7,773 nt of DNA from Pseudomonadota bacterium (GTDB taxonomy: Bacteria; Pseudomonadota; Alphaproteobacteria; Rhizobiales; Hyphomicrobiaceae): NCBI GenBank assembly GCA_023412745.1, contig JAEZBZ010000039.1:1-7773 (forward strand). Reading direction: 5' to 3'. The notes under the pieces are model-generated. The model ran no database searches and was not told where the DNA came from. It was given only the letters and a program-made list of their open reading frames with translations. Positions 5,801 to 7,773 of the stretch are shown piece by piece (within the stretch, counting starts at the first letter, position 1; every line of letters begins with the position of its first letter). The position numbers and the translations under genes were made by a program.

Positions 5801-6930
5801 GCCCGTGCTCCCTTCGCCGCCGCGACGGCAGCCTTGACCGCGTCATCCATCAGATCGTGCGGCGTAATGCCGAGCCGCTCCTTGACCATCGCGATCGCCT
5901 CTTCTTCGCCGGTGCCGTGGATGGTGAAGACGATGGGGATGTCCGGCTTCAGCTCCTGCCACGCGCTGATGACGCCTTCGGCCATCACATCGGTGCGGGC
6001 GAACGCTCCGCAGAAGTTGACCAACAGCGCTTTCACCTGCGGATTGGACAGCACCAGCTCCAGCGCCGGTTTGGCCTTAGTGTAGCTCTCGCCGCCGATC
6101 TCCAGGAAGTTCGAGGGTTGCCCGCCGAAATGGCGCACGGCATCCATGGACGTCATGGTGAGGCCGGCACCGTTCGCCAGCACGCCGACGTTGCCTTCCA
6201 GCTCGATGAACTTGAGGCCAAGCTCCTTGGCGCGGGCTTCGAGTTCCGTCGTCTTGTCAGGCGTGCCGTTTTCCGCCAGCGCCGCGTGGCGTGGAAGCGC
6301 GCTGTCATCCAGCACGAACTTGCAATCGAGCGCGATCAGGTCGCCGTCCTTCGTCACCACCAGCGGGTTGATCTCGATCAGTTCCGCATCGTTGGCGGCA
6401 TACGCGTCGTAAAGCTTCGACAGAACGGCAATCAGCGCACTGCGATCGACCGGCAGCGTCCTTGGCAAAGCCGCGTCCAGCGTCGACCGGTCAAGCCCCT
6501 TCCGAATATCGACCGGCAGCCGCACCAGCGCATCGGGATGCTTTTCGGCGATCTCCTCGATGTCCATGCCGCCTTCCGCCGAGAACAGCAGCAGCGGGCC
6601 TTTTGTTTCGGGATCGTTGAGCACGGCAGCATACAATTCCCGCGCGATCGGTACCTGCGCCTCGACCAGCACGCGCCGAACCGTATGCTCGCCGATGGTC
6701 ATGCCGAGAATGGCGGCGGCGTACGCCTGCGCCTCCTTCGACGAGTTGGCGAGCTTGATGCCGCCGGCCTTGCCGCGCTTGCCGGTCGGCACCTGCGCCT
6801 TGATCACACACGGCCCTAGTTCGGCGGCAGCGGCCTGCGCTTCCTCCGGTGTTTCGGCTAGCGCGCTGCCGGGCGTGCAGACGCCCACCGCGCGCAGCAA
6901 TGGCTTTGCGGCGTATTCCTCGAAATTCAT
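5797..6930 (-). CDS. ADP-forming acyl-CoA ligase, beta subunit (SucC-like)
   Basis: The 377-residue protein has an N-terminal ATP-grasp domain and a C-terminal ligase-CoA domain, the standard beta-subunit layout. KAQVPTGKRGKAGGIK (44-59) is the nucleotide-binding lysine/glycine region, EINPL (186-190) and DCKF (202-205) are the metal and phosphate site, and NGAGLTM (253-259) opens the ligase domain. The ATP-grasp part fits the family well. In the second domain several usually fixed stretches are changed: NFCGAFARTD (305-314) stands where E. coli has NIFGGIVRCD, and FTIHGTG (335-341) where it has VRLEGNN. I chose the ATG at 6930 because AGAAGGA (6937-6943) lies six bases upstream and the family's N-terminus begins MNF(E)EY. 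A start seven codons earlier has no good site. It follows the aldehyde dehydrogenase by 49 bases and is coupled to the alpha subunit by an ATGA overlap. Confidence 0.9.
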   Translation of the reverse strand: MNFEEYAAKPLLRAVGVCTPGSALAETPEEAQAAAAELGPCVIKAQVPTGKRGKAGGIKLANSSKEAQAYAAAILGMTIGEHTVRRVLVEAQVPIARELYAAVLNDPETKGPLLLFSAEGGMDIEEIAEKHPDALVRLPVDIRKGLDRSTLDAALPRTLPVDRSALIAVLSKLYDAYAANDAELIEINPLVVTKDGDLIALDCKFVLDDSALPRHAALAENGTPDKTTELEARAKELGLKFIELEGNVGVLANGAGLTMTSMDAVRHFGGQPSNFLEIGGESYTKAKPALELVLSNPQVKALLVNFCGAFARTDVMAEGVISAWQELKPDIPIVFTIHGTGEEEAIAMVKERLGITPHDLMDDAVKAAVAAAKGARA

Positions 6931-6979
6931 GGCGTTTCCTTCTGCTCCCATGGGCTGCGCGTGGGTGGCTTGAGAGAAG

Positions 6980-7773
6980 CTATTTCCCGTATTTGGCCCA
7001 GTAGCTGCCGAACAGATCCGCCTCTTCCGGTTTGTCCTCCGGGATCGTGGTGACCAGATGCGTGATGTTCACGAAGCAGCGCCAGTTGAGATTATCCGAC
7101 AGCGAATTGGCCTGCCACGAGCCGCAGCCCATCGACAGGGTGAAGGCCAGCCCATTGTTAAAACCGCCGCCGTTGCCGAAGGTGTGCGCCTGATTGACCA
7201 GCACGCGCACCACATCGATTTCCTCGGCGATCTCGCGCGCATGCTCCGGCGATTGCGTGTGGATGCCGCAGGAATGGCCACGCCCCTGATAATCGAGGAT
7301 GTCCCGCACGAGGCGCTTGGCATCCGCGAAATCCCTGGCGCGATAGACCGTCAGCACCAGCGACAGCTTCTCGCCCGACAGCGGGTGCGCTTTGCCGATA
7401 CCGGTTTCCTCCGCCATCACGAAACGGCAGCCGTTGGCCTTGTCGCTGAGCTCGAACACCTTGATCAGAGCATCCGGCCCCTGCGCGATGACGCTGCGGT
7501 TCAGCTTGCCGTCCACCCACAGCCGCGAAACGATGCGCTCGCGTTCGGCGGGCGTGGCCATGTACCCGCCCTGCTTCTCCAGCGCCGCGATGGCCTTGTC
7601 GTACACCGCATCGACGATCACCACGGAGTTCTCCGACGAACAGCTCGTGGCGTGATCGAACGTCTTTGACTGCATGATCTTGTGCGCGGCATCGTCGAGA
7701 TCGGCCGTGGCGTCGATAATCACCGGCACGTTGCCGAGCCCGACACCCAGCGCCGGTTTGCCGGACTTATAGG
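6980..7773 (-). CDS. Acylating CoA-dependent aldehyde dehydrogenase, SauS-like (5' end outside window)
   Basis: Only the C-terminal 263 residues are present; the frame stays open through the right edge, and an apparent GTG start at 7729 is an internal valine. The visible part begins KSGKPALGVGLGNVPVIID, split over residues 2-20, a conserved stretch of acylating aldehyde dehydrogenases. The catalytic cysteine follows in FDHATSCSSENS (Cys44 of the fragment), matching the TFDNGxICASEQS motif of AdhE and EutE. The C-terminal GCGSWQANSLSDNLNWRCFVN and NITHLV stretches, given here in pieces, are typical of the SauS branch. The enzyme interconverts an aldehyde, CoA and NAD(P)+ with an acyl-CoA and NAD(P)H. 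SauS uses sulfoacetaldehyde/sulfoacetyl-CoA; succinate- or malonate-semialdehyde and simple aldehydes are alternatives. It is the first visible gene of the ligase operon. Family call is firm; substrate call is tentative. Confidence 0.85.
   Translation of the reverse strand, partial: YKSGKPALGVGLGNVPVIIDATADLDDAAHKIMQSKTFDHATSCSSENSVVIVDAVYDKAIAALEKQGGYMATPAERERIVSRLWVDGKLNRSVIAQGPDALIKVFELSDKANGCRFVMAEETGIGKAHPLSGEKLSLVLTVYRARDFADAKRLVRDILDYQGRGHSCGIHTQSPEHAREIAEEIDVVRVLVNQAHTFGNGGGFNNGLAFTLSMGCGSWQANSLSDNLNWRCFVNITHLVTTIPEDKPEEADLFGSYWAKYGK

Noticed and set aside
5857..6819. Long plus-strand open frame (320 codons) opposite the ligase beta subunit
   Set aside because: Its product is rich in Arg, His and Gln with no domain pattern, while the opposite strand encodes a well-conserved ligase subunit.

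Overview
The window is GC-rich chromosomal DNA. Its codon use, dense co-directional genes and protein types suggest an alphaproteobacterium of the Rhizobiales, most likely Bradyrhizobium or a close relative. This is recognition from memory, not a search. I see no rRNA, tRNA, insertion sequence, phage gene or CRISPR array.

Left part (1-2690). A zinc-independent NADPH:quinone oxidoreductase (178-1149) and a glutathione S-transferase (1175-1798) form a tight plus-strand pair that ends in a hairpin (1810-1845). Next is a secreted protein with eight cysteines (1916-2422). It converges on a minus-strand single-Sel1-repeat protein (2433-2687). One hairpin with a GAAA loop carries the stop codons of both genes.

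Middle (2688-3672). About 630 bases hold no convincing gene. They contain a strongly AT-rich core, a possible sigma-70-like promoter, several short repeats and a good sigma-54-like -24/-12 element (3137-3152). A short exported protein or lipoprotein follows (3316-3564), preceded by an overlapping six-codon leader ORF. A perfect 14-bp terminator stem (3569-3611) serves both this gene and the convergent glutathione transferase.

Right part (3673-7773), all on the minus strand. In order of transcription it holds: an acylating CoA-dependent aldehyde dehydrogenase (cut by the window edge), the beta and alpha subunits of an ADP-forming acyl-CoA ligase of the succinyl-CoA synthetase superfamily (coupled by an ATGA overlap), a small XRE-type regulator, and a YfcG/Nu-class glutathione transferase.

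The most interesting unit is the ligase plus aldehyde dehydrogenase operon. Together the enzymes would interconvert a carboxylate, its CoA thioester and its aldehyde. The ligase keeps its catalytic residues but differs from true succinyl-CoA synthetase at several loops near the acyl site, so its substrate is probably not succinate. The dehydrogenase resembles SauS, the acylating sulfoacetaldehyde dehydrogenase. A sulfoacetate pathway, or another CoA-linked aldehyde/acid module, is therefore my leading hypothesis. It remains an inference because transporter and sulfonate-cleavage genes would lie outside the window.
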